Origin: Bacteroidales bacterium UBA1797
GTDB lineage: Bacteria > Bacteroidota > Bacteroidia > Bacteroidales > VadinHA17
Direction of reading: 5' to 3'
DNA length: 14,562 nt
Assembly (NCBI GenBank): GCA_002319885.1
Contig: DCFT01000211.1
Coordinates: 1 to 14,562, forward strand
Below the pieces are notes generated by a model, which was not told where the DNA came from, did no database searches, and was given only the letters and a program-made list of their open reading frames with translations. The translations under genes and the position numbers were made by a program. Below, one piece after another: positions 8,165 to 14,562 of this stretch (positions are counted from its first letter, which is position 1; every line of letters starts with the position of its first letter).

Positions 8165-8200
8165 AAAAAGAAAAGGAAGGACTGCCTTGTCCTCCCTTTT
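8165..8200 (-). terminator. Hairpin with T-tract between LamG and GH144-like genes
   Basis: On the minus strand AAAAGGGAGGAC pairs with GTCCTTCCTTTT (12 bp with one G-U pair) around a 6-nt loop, followed by CTTTTT. It lies in the 73-nt gap between the LamG lipoprotein stop (8220) and the next ATG (8146). It could be a partial terminator within the operon or an mRNA stability/processing element protecting the upstream susCD part. Confidence 0.6.
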
Positions 8201-8219
8201 CAACTGACTGCAAAAATAT

Positions 8220-9488
8220 TTATGGTTTGCCGGAATTGTACATGAGTGTGATCAGAGACTGGGTCAGCACTGAATGATATATTGCAACATCATCCAAAAG
8301 GCCTTTAAAATGGCCGTTAGCAGGATCATTATAGTCAGCCCAGCTATCCGGGATGGTAGGATCTGTTTTATCCTGAATAAATCCAAATGCAAGGACATTA
8401 TTGCCAGCAGCTCCTGCATATTTCAGTCCTGTTGCATTTGAAAGCGGAACGCCATAAAGATTAAAATCCTGAGCCTTCATTTCCTGACCATTTATGTACA
8501 TAGTACCGATTTTGGTAGTATGGTCATAAGTACATACAACCTGAGCCCATTGCTGAGCCAATAGTCCATTAACACCTGTTCCACCACCGGCAACCAGGTT
8601 TTTGCTGAAGGTCCAGCCCTGCCATCCACCGTTGTCCTTAGTAGAACCAAGGCCATCAAGCCACAAGTCCTGTGATGTGGAAGTGCCATCACTGATGCTG
8701 TACTGAGCCGCCAATTTGCATTGACCTATCTGGGCAGCATCACCAGTGCCATATATATTGCTGTTATACTCAAATTGGAACCCATACCATCCGGCCAATC
8801 CAAGAACAAACTGATCCCTCTTGGCTGTGGTGTCATCTTTTATCCAGAAACTTATTGAGAAGTCACTTGTATTCTCCAGTAAATCTCCATTTGGAATCTC
8901 GATAAGTGATGTTGTTCCATTAAAGCTTGCAGCCTGACCGGAAGCTGAATTACGGCCTGTTACATAAGTTATGTCAGTAACACCGCCTGTCATAGCGTTA
9001 TATGTTCCTGTCTGATCGTTGGCGTTTCCGTCAAAATTCCAGTAAGCGACAACTCCTGTTGGCAGGAATGAGCCTGCAGTTGTAAACGAACGGCTGACAG
9101 CAGTGAGCATCTCACCACTGGTAGCTTTTAACCCGGTTGTGATTTCGAGTACATAAACTGCTCCGTTAGCCAGGTTTGCCGTTGGAATGATTGTGACAAC
9201 TGCCCCTGAAACTGAAACAGTCAGCGGAATGGAAACATTATCATAATCCTCTGTCAGGGTTATGTTACTGGTTGTTGCAGTTGCAGGATCAACATCCGTA
9301 GAAAATGTGGCCGTTATTGTCGGGTTAACAGGTACATTCGTTGGAGCTGATGCTGCATTTAAATCAATATCACCAACCATCAGCGTACCAAGATCAATAG
9401 GTGCTGGACTGCTTTTTTTACAACTGTCTACTAAAACGACAGCCGACATCAGCATTAGAGCACTGAGAATAAGAATCTTTTTTTTCAT
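8220..9488 (-). CDS. LamG-like surface lipoprotein, probable glycan-binding protein
   Basis: The product has 422 residues from the ATG at 9488; a TTG three codons upstream is less likely. The signal peptide ends in a lipobox-like VDSC with Cys23, followed by KKSSPAP. Residues about 38-138 form a bacterial Ig-like (Big_5) domain ending in a typical SRSFTT strand. Residues about 146-422 resemble a LamG/concanavalin A-like jelly roll: VAYWNFDGNANDQTG at the start, SISFWIKDD in the middle, AQVVCTYDHTTKIGTMYING, and LDDVAIYHSVLT near the end, all typical of the Laminin_G_3 family. No catalytic motif is evident. Its place directly after SusD is the usual position of accessory surface glycan-binding proteins, so binding of the PUL substrate is the likely job. 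The Ig-like domain resembles those on the GH144-like enzyme downstream. Confidence 0.85.
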   Translation of the reverse strand: MKKKILILSALMLMSAVVLVDSCKKSSPAPIDLGTLMVGDIDLNAASAPTNVPVNPTITATFSTDVDPATATTSNITLTEDYDNVSIPLTVSVSGAVVTIIPTANLANGAVYVLEITTGLKATSGEMLTAVSRSFTTAGSFLPTGVVAYWNFDGNANDQTGTYNAMTGGVTDITYVTGRNSASGQAASFNGTTSLIEIPNGDLLENTSDFSISFWIKDDTTAKRDQFVLGLAGWYGFQFEYNSNIYGTGDAAQIGQCKLAAQYSISDGTSTSQDLWLDGLGSTKDNGGWQGWTFSKNLVAGGGTGVNGLLAQQWAQVVCTYDHTTKIGTMYINGQEMKAQDFNLYGVPLSNATGLKYAGAAGNNVLAFGFIQDKTDPTIPDSWADYNDPANGHFKGLLDDVAIYHSVLTQSLITLMYNSGKP

Positions 9489-9534
9489 AATTTTCAAAAA
9501 TTTAGTTATACATATCGAATGGGATTGAAATACA

Positions 9535-11022
9535 TTAATAATTAGGGTTTTGTGTTAATGTTCCCTGTGAAATATCTATTTCGCTCTGGTGTATTGGCAG
9601 TAGTTCATTTTTGCCGGTTACAAATCCTAAGGGACCTAAAATCTCAGCTGCTTTACCTGTCCTGACAAGATCCCAGAACCTTTCTCCTTCCATCGCAAGT
9701 TCATGTCGGCGTTCAAGAAGTATTTTATCTCTGAGCAGATCTTTATCTGTGACAGTAATATCGGGTAAGATTGAATTATTACCTCCTCTTGCCCTTTGTC
9801 TGACCTGGTTCAGATAGATCAGGGCATCGGTTGGTTTTCCATTTTCGTTAAGTGCTTCGGCAGCCATCAACAGGACATCGGCATATCTTATCAACCTTCG
9901 ATGATGTCCCCATTGGGTCGGAGTATCGTTCCCTGGAGTCCACACTTTCCGGTTATAGCATTGAATATTGGTGGTATCCCCATTTTGATTCGTTACTATC
10001 ACCGGGTCATTCGCGGGATCAGGATCACCCTTGATATATACGCCATCCAGTGTATCTCCCAGATCAATTATAGTTCCTTTCAGACGGGGATCCCCGGGCT
10101 CAAAGGACTTTCGCAGATCAATGGAAGGACGGTTAAATCCCCAACCCCGGTTTGGTGTTCCCCTTACTCCCTGGGTATTGGCATATTGTGCCCCGCCCCC
10201 GTAATAATTTTCCACATCAAGTGCTCCTACCTCAAAAATGGATTCGACTCCATTATTTCCATTCACTCCGTTGGCATCTATAAATCTGGGTTCAAGAGAA
10301 TATTCATTGGATTGTATGACTTTCAAAGCATATTTCTCAGCATTAACAAAGTCCTTTTGAAAAAGGTAAACCTTTGCAAGCAAAGCATCAGCAGCTCCAA
10401 CTGTAGCCCTTCCCTGGTCTGAGGAGGCAAGTTCACTTTTTTGCAGAAGATGAGCTTCAGCATATAACAGATCTGAAACAATCAGTGAGTAGATCTCATC
10501 TTGCGAGGATCTGCCCAGATGTAATGGAGGATCGGTGGTGGTTACTTCAGGAACGCCGCCCCAGGCCCGAACCAGATCGAAATAGAATAGCCCTCTCAGG
10601 AATCGTGCCTCACCTACATAACTGTTTCTTAAGATGGTGTCCATCGATATTACTGACACCTTTTCAGTAACTACATTGGCCCATTTGATTCCCTGATACA
10701 GAGTGGCCCACCAGCGATCCAGACCATCCCCTGTTGAACTGAAAGAGAAGTTATCGTAGGCACCAACAGTAGCTAATTGGTCATTGGTATTACTGCCTTT
10801 ATAAGCATCATCTGACATAATATCGAGAATGGGGTATCCTCCTGAATTATAATACCAATCTCTTACTGCGGCATATATGGCATTTGTAGCCAGCAATGCA
10901 TCGGAAGAAGAAACAGGAAAGGTAGCCTGTGTCGATTCACCCTGGGGATCTAACTGTAAAAAGTCGGTACATCCTACCATCAGAATGGACATTAAGAGCA
11001 AGACTTTATTTTTTATTTTCAT
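9535..11022 (-). CDS. susD-like: SusD/RagB-family glycan-binding outer-membrane lipoprotein
   Basis: A 495-residue lipoprotein with signal peptide and lipobox LMVGC (Cys18). I chose the ATG at 11022; the in-frame TTG at 11031 would overlap the susC stop. SusD hallmarks are clear: DRWWATLYQGIKWANVV (102-118), GEARFLRGLFYFDLVRAWGG (137-156), a TPR-like C-terminal stretch with DVLLMAAEALNENGKPTDAL and LNQVRQRARGG, and the ERRHELAMEGERFWDLVRTG motif near the end. Length is normal for the family. SusD proteins sit as a lid on SusC at the cell surface and bind incoming oligosaccharides. The gene begins 5 nt after the susC stop codon, so the two are surely co-transcribed. The sugar cannot be read from SusD alone; the neighbouring GH144-like genes suggest a β-1,2-glucan. 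Confidence 0.96.
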   Translation of the reverse strand: MKIKNKVLLLMSILMVGCTDFLQLDPQGESTQATFPVSSSDALLATNAIYAAVRDWYYNSGGYPILDIMSDDAYKGSNTNDQLATVGAYDNFSFSSTGDGLDRWWATLYQGIKWANVVTEKVSVISMDTILRNSYVGEARFLRGLFYFDLVRAWGGVPEVTTTDPPLHLGRSSQDEIYSLIVSDLLYAEAHLLQKSELASSDQGRATVGAADALLAKVYLFQKDFVNAEKYALKVIQSNEYSLEPRFIDANGVNGNNGVESIFEVGALDVENYYGGGAQYANTQGVRGTPNRGWGFNRPSIDLRKSFEPGDPRLKGTIIDLGDTLDGVYIKGDPDPANDPVIVTNQNGDTTNIQCYNRKVWTPGNDTPTQWGHHRRLIRYADVLLMAAEALNENGKPTDALIYLNQVRQRARGGNNSILPDITVTDKDLLRDKILLERRHELAMEGERFWDLVRTGKAAEILGPLGFVTGKNELLPIHQSEIDISQGTLTQNPNY

Positions 11023-11027
11023 GACAA

Positions 11028-14012
11028 TCAAAAAGTTAAATTAACACCAAAAGAATAAACTGAAGGTACCGGATAGATTCCATTATCAATACTGTTGGCA
11101 ACAACACTACTGCTTCCTATTTCAGGTGAATACCCTTTAAATTTGGTTAGCGTAACTAAGTTTGACCCTTTAACATAGATCCTCAATTGACTTATTGCTA
11201 TCTTTTTGGTAATACCGGAAGGCAGTGTATAGCCAAGGGTTACATTTCTCAATCGGGTAAACGATCCGTCCTGGATAAATTTATCGGAAGGAAGATAATT
11301 GTTCCCGCCATAAGATGCTCTGGGTTCTGAATTGCTGGTTCCGGGGCCTGTCCATGCCCCAAGAACATGTTTTTCCCAGTTGTATGGGTCAGGCCTTACA
11401 ACCTCTTTGGCGTTGAATATTTTGTTGCCATAAACTCCCTGTAAATCAAAGGAGAAGTCGAATCCCTTATAATCTGCTTCAAAACTAAATCCCAGGTTGA
11501 ATTTGGGAATGGGCGATCCTATATAAGTCCGGTCATTACCGTCTATTTTGCCATCATTGTTAACATCAACAAAACGCAAGTCACCGGGAACCGCAGTGGA
11601 TAAATGAGGATACGCGCTCATATCAGCCGCACTCTGAAAAATTCCGTTGGTTTTGTAACCGTAAAAAGCTCCAATAGGCAGACCTACCCTGCTTTGGGTG
11701 ACAGGGATCCCGTTACCCAGGAATCCACCATAAAGTAAAGAATCGATCCCGCTGCTTCCTCCTACTTTTAAGACTTCATTCTTAATGGTCGATGCTAAAA
11801 AAGAAACGCTATAATCCACTTTACCGATTTTGCCTTTCCAGGTAATTTTGCTCTCCAGACCGGTATTTTTCACTGAAGCTGCATTAAAATACTCTGTTGC
11901 ACCTGATCCGTTTCCAAGGTAATCGGGAGTGGCTAACGGGATCAGAATATCCCTGGTTATACGATTATAATAGTCGAATTCCCCGGATAGTTTGTCATTG
12001 AACAGTCCAATTTCCAGCCCAATATCCCCCTGAGAAGTGCTTTCCCATTTCAGGGTCGGATTACCTGCACTACCATAAGTAATAGCTGAGTTTGCGGAGG
12101 AGGGGTTTCCTAAAACCGCTACCAGGCTTTGGGTAACCGAATATTGACCGAGATACGGGATCTTATCATTTCCTATGATTCCCCAGCTACCTCGCAGTTT
12201 TAAATTAGAAACATAAGCAAGTTTTTCCATGAAGTGTTCCCTGGAAACAACCCAACCTGCAGCAAAGGAAGGAAAATTTCCATATCGGTTGCTGGCGCTG
12301 AACTTGGAGGATCCGTCACGACGGAAAGTAGCTGTTAAAATATATTTTGAATTGTAGGTGTAATTAGCTCTGAACAAGTATGATATCATAGAATAATTTT
12401 GATCTGCATCCACTCCGTTTGATATGGAAGAAAGAGTATTTACTCCATTAGTGGGATCATAGATATAATTAGGGTCGAAGTACCAGAAATCAGGAGAAGT
12501 ACGGACTATATTTTTCCCTGTCATTGAGAAATTCTCTGAGGAAGCTTTCTGCATAGTATATCCTGATACAATATCAAGAGAATGCAGGCCGAAATCCTTA
12601 TTGAATGAAAGCGTATTTTCCCATAGCCAGGTTATGTTGTGGCTGTTTCCTTTAGAGAGAGTGTTCAAAAGGTTTTGTTGCTGAGATGAAACAAAATATG
12701 CAGGTGTAAAACTTGTACTCTGATTATACGCGGCATCAACACTATAGCTGGTTTTAGCTTTAAAATTCTTCAATATTGTTGCTTCGACAAAGAGATTGCC
12801 TACACCCCGGGCGCCTTTGTTAAAATCATTGGAATATGCTAGATCGGCCAGTGGATTACCCACATTAAATACTTCTGCAAAACTTCCGTCAGGATTATAG
12901 GGGACCAGGTCAGGCCGTGCCCTATAAGCCGAATAAGTCACATTAGGTGCATTTTGCTGCTTATAAGGAGTGATGCTCAGAAAATTACTGACTTTAATGT
13001 TTTTTGTTAACAAATAGGTATTATTTAAGTTGAATGTGACTCTCTCATAGCTCGATTTATCTACAATACCCTCCTGTTTGAAATAGCCCATACTCACATA
13101 ATATTGCGATGATTCAGACGCACCTGAGGCAGATAACTGATGGCTCTGAATGGAGGCAGGATGAAATATCAGCGATTGCCAGTTTGTATTAGGAACCAGA
13201 TCCACATTATTATAGGTAGGCGTAATTTCATTAACCACCGTAGCATAATCCTTTCCGGAGAGCAAAGAAATTTTCTTTTCCAGAATCTGTACGCTATACT
13301 CACCAGTATAGCTAAAATTTGCTTTCCCTTTTCCTATTTGTCCTGATTTGGTTGTTACAATGATAACCCCATTAGCCCCCCGTGAACCATAAATAGCCGT
13401 TGCGGAAGCATCTTTGAGAATGCTCATGGAAGCAATATCCTCTGAACTAAGGAAAGAAATATCATCAAGGATTACCCCATCTACCACAAAGATGGGAGAA
13501 CTGTTATTAAATGTACCCACGCCTCTGATGAGAATTGAAGGTACGGCTCCCGGTGCTCCTGAAGTACTGGTAACCTGAACCCCGGTAACTTTACCCTGTA
13601 AACCTTGTTCGGGACTTAATGATGTGATTTTATTGAGATCAACTGATTTTATAGTTGCTACAGATCCTGTTAAGTCGCCTTTCTTCACAGTTCCATAACC
13701 AATCACTACCACCTCATTCAAAACTTTGGCATCAACAGACATTTTGACATTAATAACTGTCTCTCCTGCAACAGGAACCATCTGGGTAGCCATCCCTAAC
13801 ATTGAGAATACCAAAGTGTCTTTTGGCGAAGCAGTAATGACATAACCACCATCTACATCGCTGAATGTGCCCCGAAGCGTATTCTTAACCTGAACCGAAG
13901 CACCTGTAACAGGCAAATTTTTATTATCTGTAATCTTCCCCGTAATTGACTGTTGGGAAAAAACGGGTAAAAACAGAACCTGTGTAATAAAAAACAGGAT
14001 TAATTTTTTCAT
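11028..14012 (-). CDS. susC-like: SusC/RagA-family TonB-dependent oligosaccharide transporter
   Basis: This 994-residue outer-membrane protein starts at the ATG at 14012 with signal peptide MKKLILFFITQVLFLPVFSQ. Residues about 22-95 are a carboxypeptidase-regulatory-like domain (ITGKITD...GASVQVKNT...FSDVDGGYVI). The TonB-box-like segment NEVVVIGYGTVKKGDLTGS (99-117) leads into the plug (about 112-224), with GLQGKVTGVQV, ILIRGVGTF, PIFVVDGV and the family motif ILKDASATAIYGSRGANGVI (198-217). The rest is a β-barrel ending in FGVNLTF, with a terminal Phe as expected for outer-membrane barrel insertion. It imports oligosaccharides into the periplasm using TonB energy, together with SusD downstream. 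It is the first gene of the PUL, with a long AT-rich upstream region. No N-terminal signalling extension for an anti-sigma factor is present, which agrees with control by the propeller/LuxR-type regulator. Confidence 0.97.
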   Translation of the reverse strand: MKKLILFFITQVLFLPVFSQQSITGKITDNKNLPVTGASVQVKNTLRGTFSDVDGGYVITASPKDTLVFSMLGMATQMVPVAGETVINVKMSVDAKVLNEVVVIGYGTVKKGDLTGSVATIKSVDLNKITSLSPEQGLQGKVTGVQVTSTSGAPGAVPSILIRGVGTFNNSSPIFVVDGVILDDISFLSSEDIASMSILKDASATAIYGSRGANGVIIVTTKSGQIGKGKANFSYTGEYSVQILEKKISLLSGKDYATVVNEITPTYNNVDLVPNTNWQSLIFHPASIQSHQLSASGASESSQYYVSMGYFKQEGIVDKSSYERVTFNLNNTYLLTKNIKVSNFLSITPYKQQNAPNVTYSAYRARPDLVPYNPDGSFAEVFNVGNPLADLAYSNDFNKGARGVGNLFVEATILKNFKAKTSYSVDAAYNQSTSFTPAYFVSSQQQNLLNTLSKGNSHNITWLWENTLSFNKDFGLHSLDIVSGYTMQKASSENFSMTGKNIVRTSPDFWYFDPNYIYDPTNGVNTLSSISNGVDADQNYSMISYLFRANYTYNSKYILTATFRRDGSSKFSASNRYGNFPSFAAGWVVSREHFMEKLAYVSNLKLRGSWGIIGNDKIPYLGQYSVTQSLVAVLGNPSSANSAITYGSAGNPTLKWESTSQGDIGLEIGLFNDKLSGEFDYYNRITRDILIPLATPDYLGNGSGATEYFNAASVKNTGLESKITWKGKIGKVDYSVSFLASTIKNEVLKVGGSSGIDSLLYGGFLGNGIPVTQSRVGLPIGAFYGYKTNGIFQSAADMSAYPHLSTAVPGDLRFVDVNNDGKIDGNDRTYIGSPIPKFNLGFSFEADYKGFDFSFDLQGVYGNKIFNAKEVVRPDPYNWEKHVLGAWTGPGTSNSEPRASYGGNNYLPSDKFIQDGSFTRLRNVTLGYTLPSGITKKIAISQLRIYVKGSNLVTLTKFKGYSPEIGSSSVVANSIDNGIYPVPSVYSFGVNLTF

Positions 14013-14031
14013 AAGTCTAAGGCATTTTTAT

Positions 14032-14064
14032 CAAAGTAAGACAATAACAACTTTGTGACGAAAA
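14032..14064 (-). promoter_or_regulatory. Weak promoter candidate for susC
   Basis: On the minus strand TTACTTTG (14039-14032) matches the Bacteroidota -7 element TAnnTTTG at all but one fixed position. The -33 region is only a T-run (TTTTTC) about 20 nt upstream. Transcription would start very close to the susC ATG, leaving a leader of about 10-15 nt. A poor -33 element is common where an activator is needed, but the true start may lie further upstream. Confidence 0.3.
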
Positions 14065-14281
14065 AGTTTGTGTGAATTTCACTTTCTCAATGGAAATGAG
14101 TAATCGTTTCATAACTCAACAACAGTACAACAATAATTTCTTTATTTTTGATTATGAGCTATTTAAGTACCCAACATTTTCTCTATTATTTATCTCCCGA
14201 AAAGATCCCGTGCTCTCCATATAAGATAAGTAAGCTCTAAATAATCTCTTCCCATCATTCAGATTTCAAATTATGTTCAGC

Positions 14282-14307
14282 ATTTGTTAACAAATTGATT
14301 ATCAATT
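14282..14307. promoter_or_regulatory. Two overlapping palindromes, candidate operator of the PUL
   Basis: ATTTGTTAACAAAT (14282-14295) is a perfect 14-bp palindrome. Overlapping it by three bases is AATTGATTATCAATT (14293-14307), with perfect 7-bp arms around one base. They lie about 270 bp upstream of the susC ATG. A dimeric regulator could bind here; AT-richness makes chance possible. Confidence 0.35.
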
Positions 14308-14468
14308 CATTTTTTCAGACATAATTTACCAATGGCTTTTTCGAATTATCTTCATAAAACGACGAACTAGGATTTATCTTATTACAATCCTTATATATAA
14401 ACAATTATCCCATCTTAAAAGTTCAGGATAATTTGAATCATAACAGAAAATAAAAATTAATATGGGTT

Positions 14469-14562
14469 TTATGGTATCGACAGAATATCCGTAACGCTGT
14501 TGCAGGACACCAGTGAAGAATCTTGATCGATTTTAGCAAATGTAAATTTTACTGACTCAGGA
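14469..14562 (-). CDS. C-terminal end of an unidentified protein, partial
   Basis: On the minus strand a frame is open from the window edge for 30 codons and ends in TAA at 14471-14469. The peptide begins PESVKFTFAKIDQDSS and ends VTDILSIP. Its composition is like a normal soluble protein, the other two minus frames are closed by stops, and the direction agrees with every other gene here, so it is plausibly the 3' end of a real gene. Nothing in 30 residues identifies the family. No clear terminator follows. Confidence 0.4.
   Translation of the reverse strand, partial: PESVKFTFAKIDQDSSLVSCNSVTDILSIP

Larger units (their letters stand above)
14013..14468. other. Intergenic region upstream of the PUL
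   Basis: This 456-nt, AT-rich stretch separates susC from the partial frame at the window edge. I see a weak promoter candidate near susC and two overlapping palindromes at 14282-14307. I find no convincing coding frame, tRNA or GC-rich terminator in it. Confidence 0.7.

Noticed and set aside
8147..8203. Extra N-terminal 19 codons on the longer GH144-like protein
   Set aside because: They would precede a complete lipoprotein signal peptide and are encoded by the hairpin/T-tract sequence, so the ATG at 8146 is better.
9796..10422. 208-codon open frame on the plus strand inside the susD-like gene
   Set aside because: It lies opposite a clear SusD coding region, shows no family motif, and has a composition rich in Ile, Ser and Cys typical of antisense shadow frames.
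11020..11031. TTG start for the SusD-like gene overlapping the susC stop
   Set aside because: An ATG three codons downstream gives a standard MKIKNK signal peptide and a 5-nt gap; TTG starts are uncommon in Bacteroidota.
1..14562. CRISPR arrays, tRNA/rRNA genes, insertion sequences, prophage or defence genes
   Set aside because: I looked for regularly spaced repeats, transposase or integrase motifs and RNA gene signatures and saw none; the window is explained by a PUL and an envelope gene pair.

Overview
The window looks like part of a Bacteroidota chromosome. The grounds are a SusC/SusD pair, short AT-rich translation starts without Shine-Dalgarno sequences, several lipoproteins with short lipoboxes, a β-propeller/Y_Y_Y regulator ending in a LuxR-type DNA-binding domain, and one promoter that fits the Bacteroidota TTG-N19-TAnnTTTG pattern. 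All genes I can support lie on the minus strand, so transcription runs from high to low coordinates. The genus cannot be named from this stretch.

Right-hand and central part (about 14,012 down to 1,917): a polysaccharide utilization locus (PUL). In transcription order it has a SusC-type TonB-dependent transporter, a SusD-type glycan-binding lipoprotein, a lipoprotein with an Ig-like and a LamG-like domain (probable extra surface glycan-binding protein), two tandem paralogues of the GH144/'glycoamylase' type (Pfam PF10091), and a membrane-anchored LuxR-type regulator. The GH144 prototype from Chitinophaga pinensis is an endo-β-1,2-glucanase, so the best guess for the substrate is a β-1,2-glucan or a related glucan. 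Gene gaps are 5, 46, 73, 5 and 90 nt. The 73-nt gap carries a strong hairpin that may reduce expression of the downstream enzymes. A 456-nt AT-rich region upstream of susC holds a weak promoter candidate and two overlapping palindromes. Beyond it, at the window edge, is the last 30 codons of another minus-strand reading frame.

Left-hand part (1,571 down to 1): a probably unrelated envelope unit. A small, alanine/lysine-rich, helical lipoprotein with its own good promoter is followed by a textbook intrinsic terminator. Only 18 nt after the terminator's T-tract starts a membrane-anchored protein with the beginning of an L,D-transpeptidase (YkuD) domain, cut by the window start. The lipoprotein and the N-terminal half of the transpeptidase protein appear to share the same helical domain. 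I regard this pair as the most unusual item here: it could be a Bacteroidota analogue of a Braun-lipoprotein/L,D-transpeptidase system, though that is inference.

Working model: the LamG and SusD lipoproteins capture glucan, one or both GH144-like enzymes cut it, SusC imports the oligosaccharides, and the propeller domain of the regulator senses a product in the periplasm and signals directly to its own DNA-binding domain. No exo-glucosidase (for example GH3) or inner-membrane sugar transporter is visible in the window.
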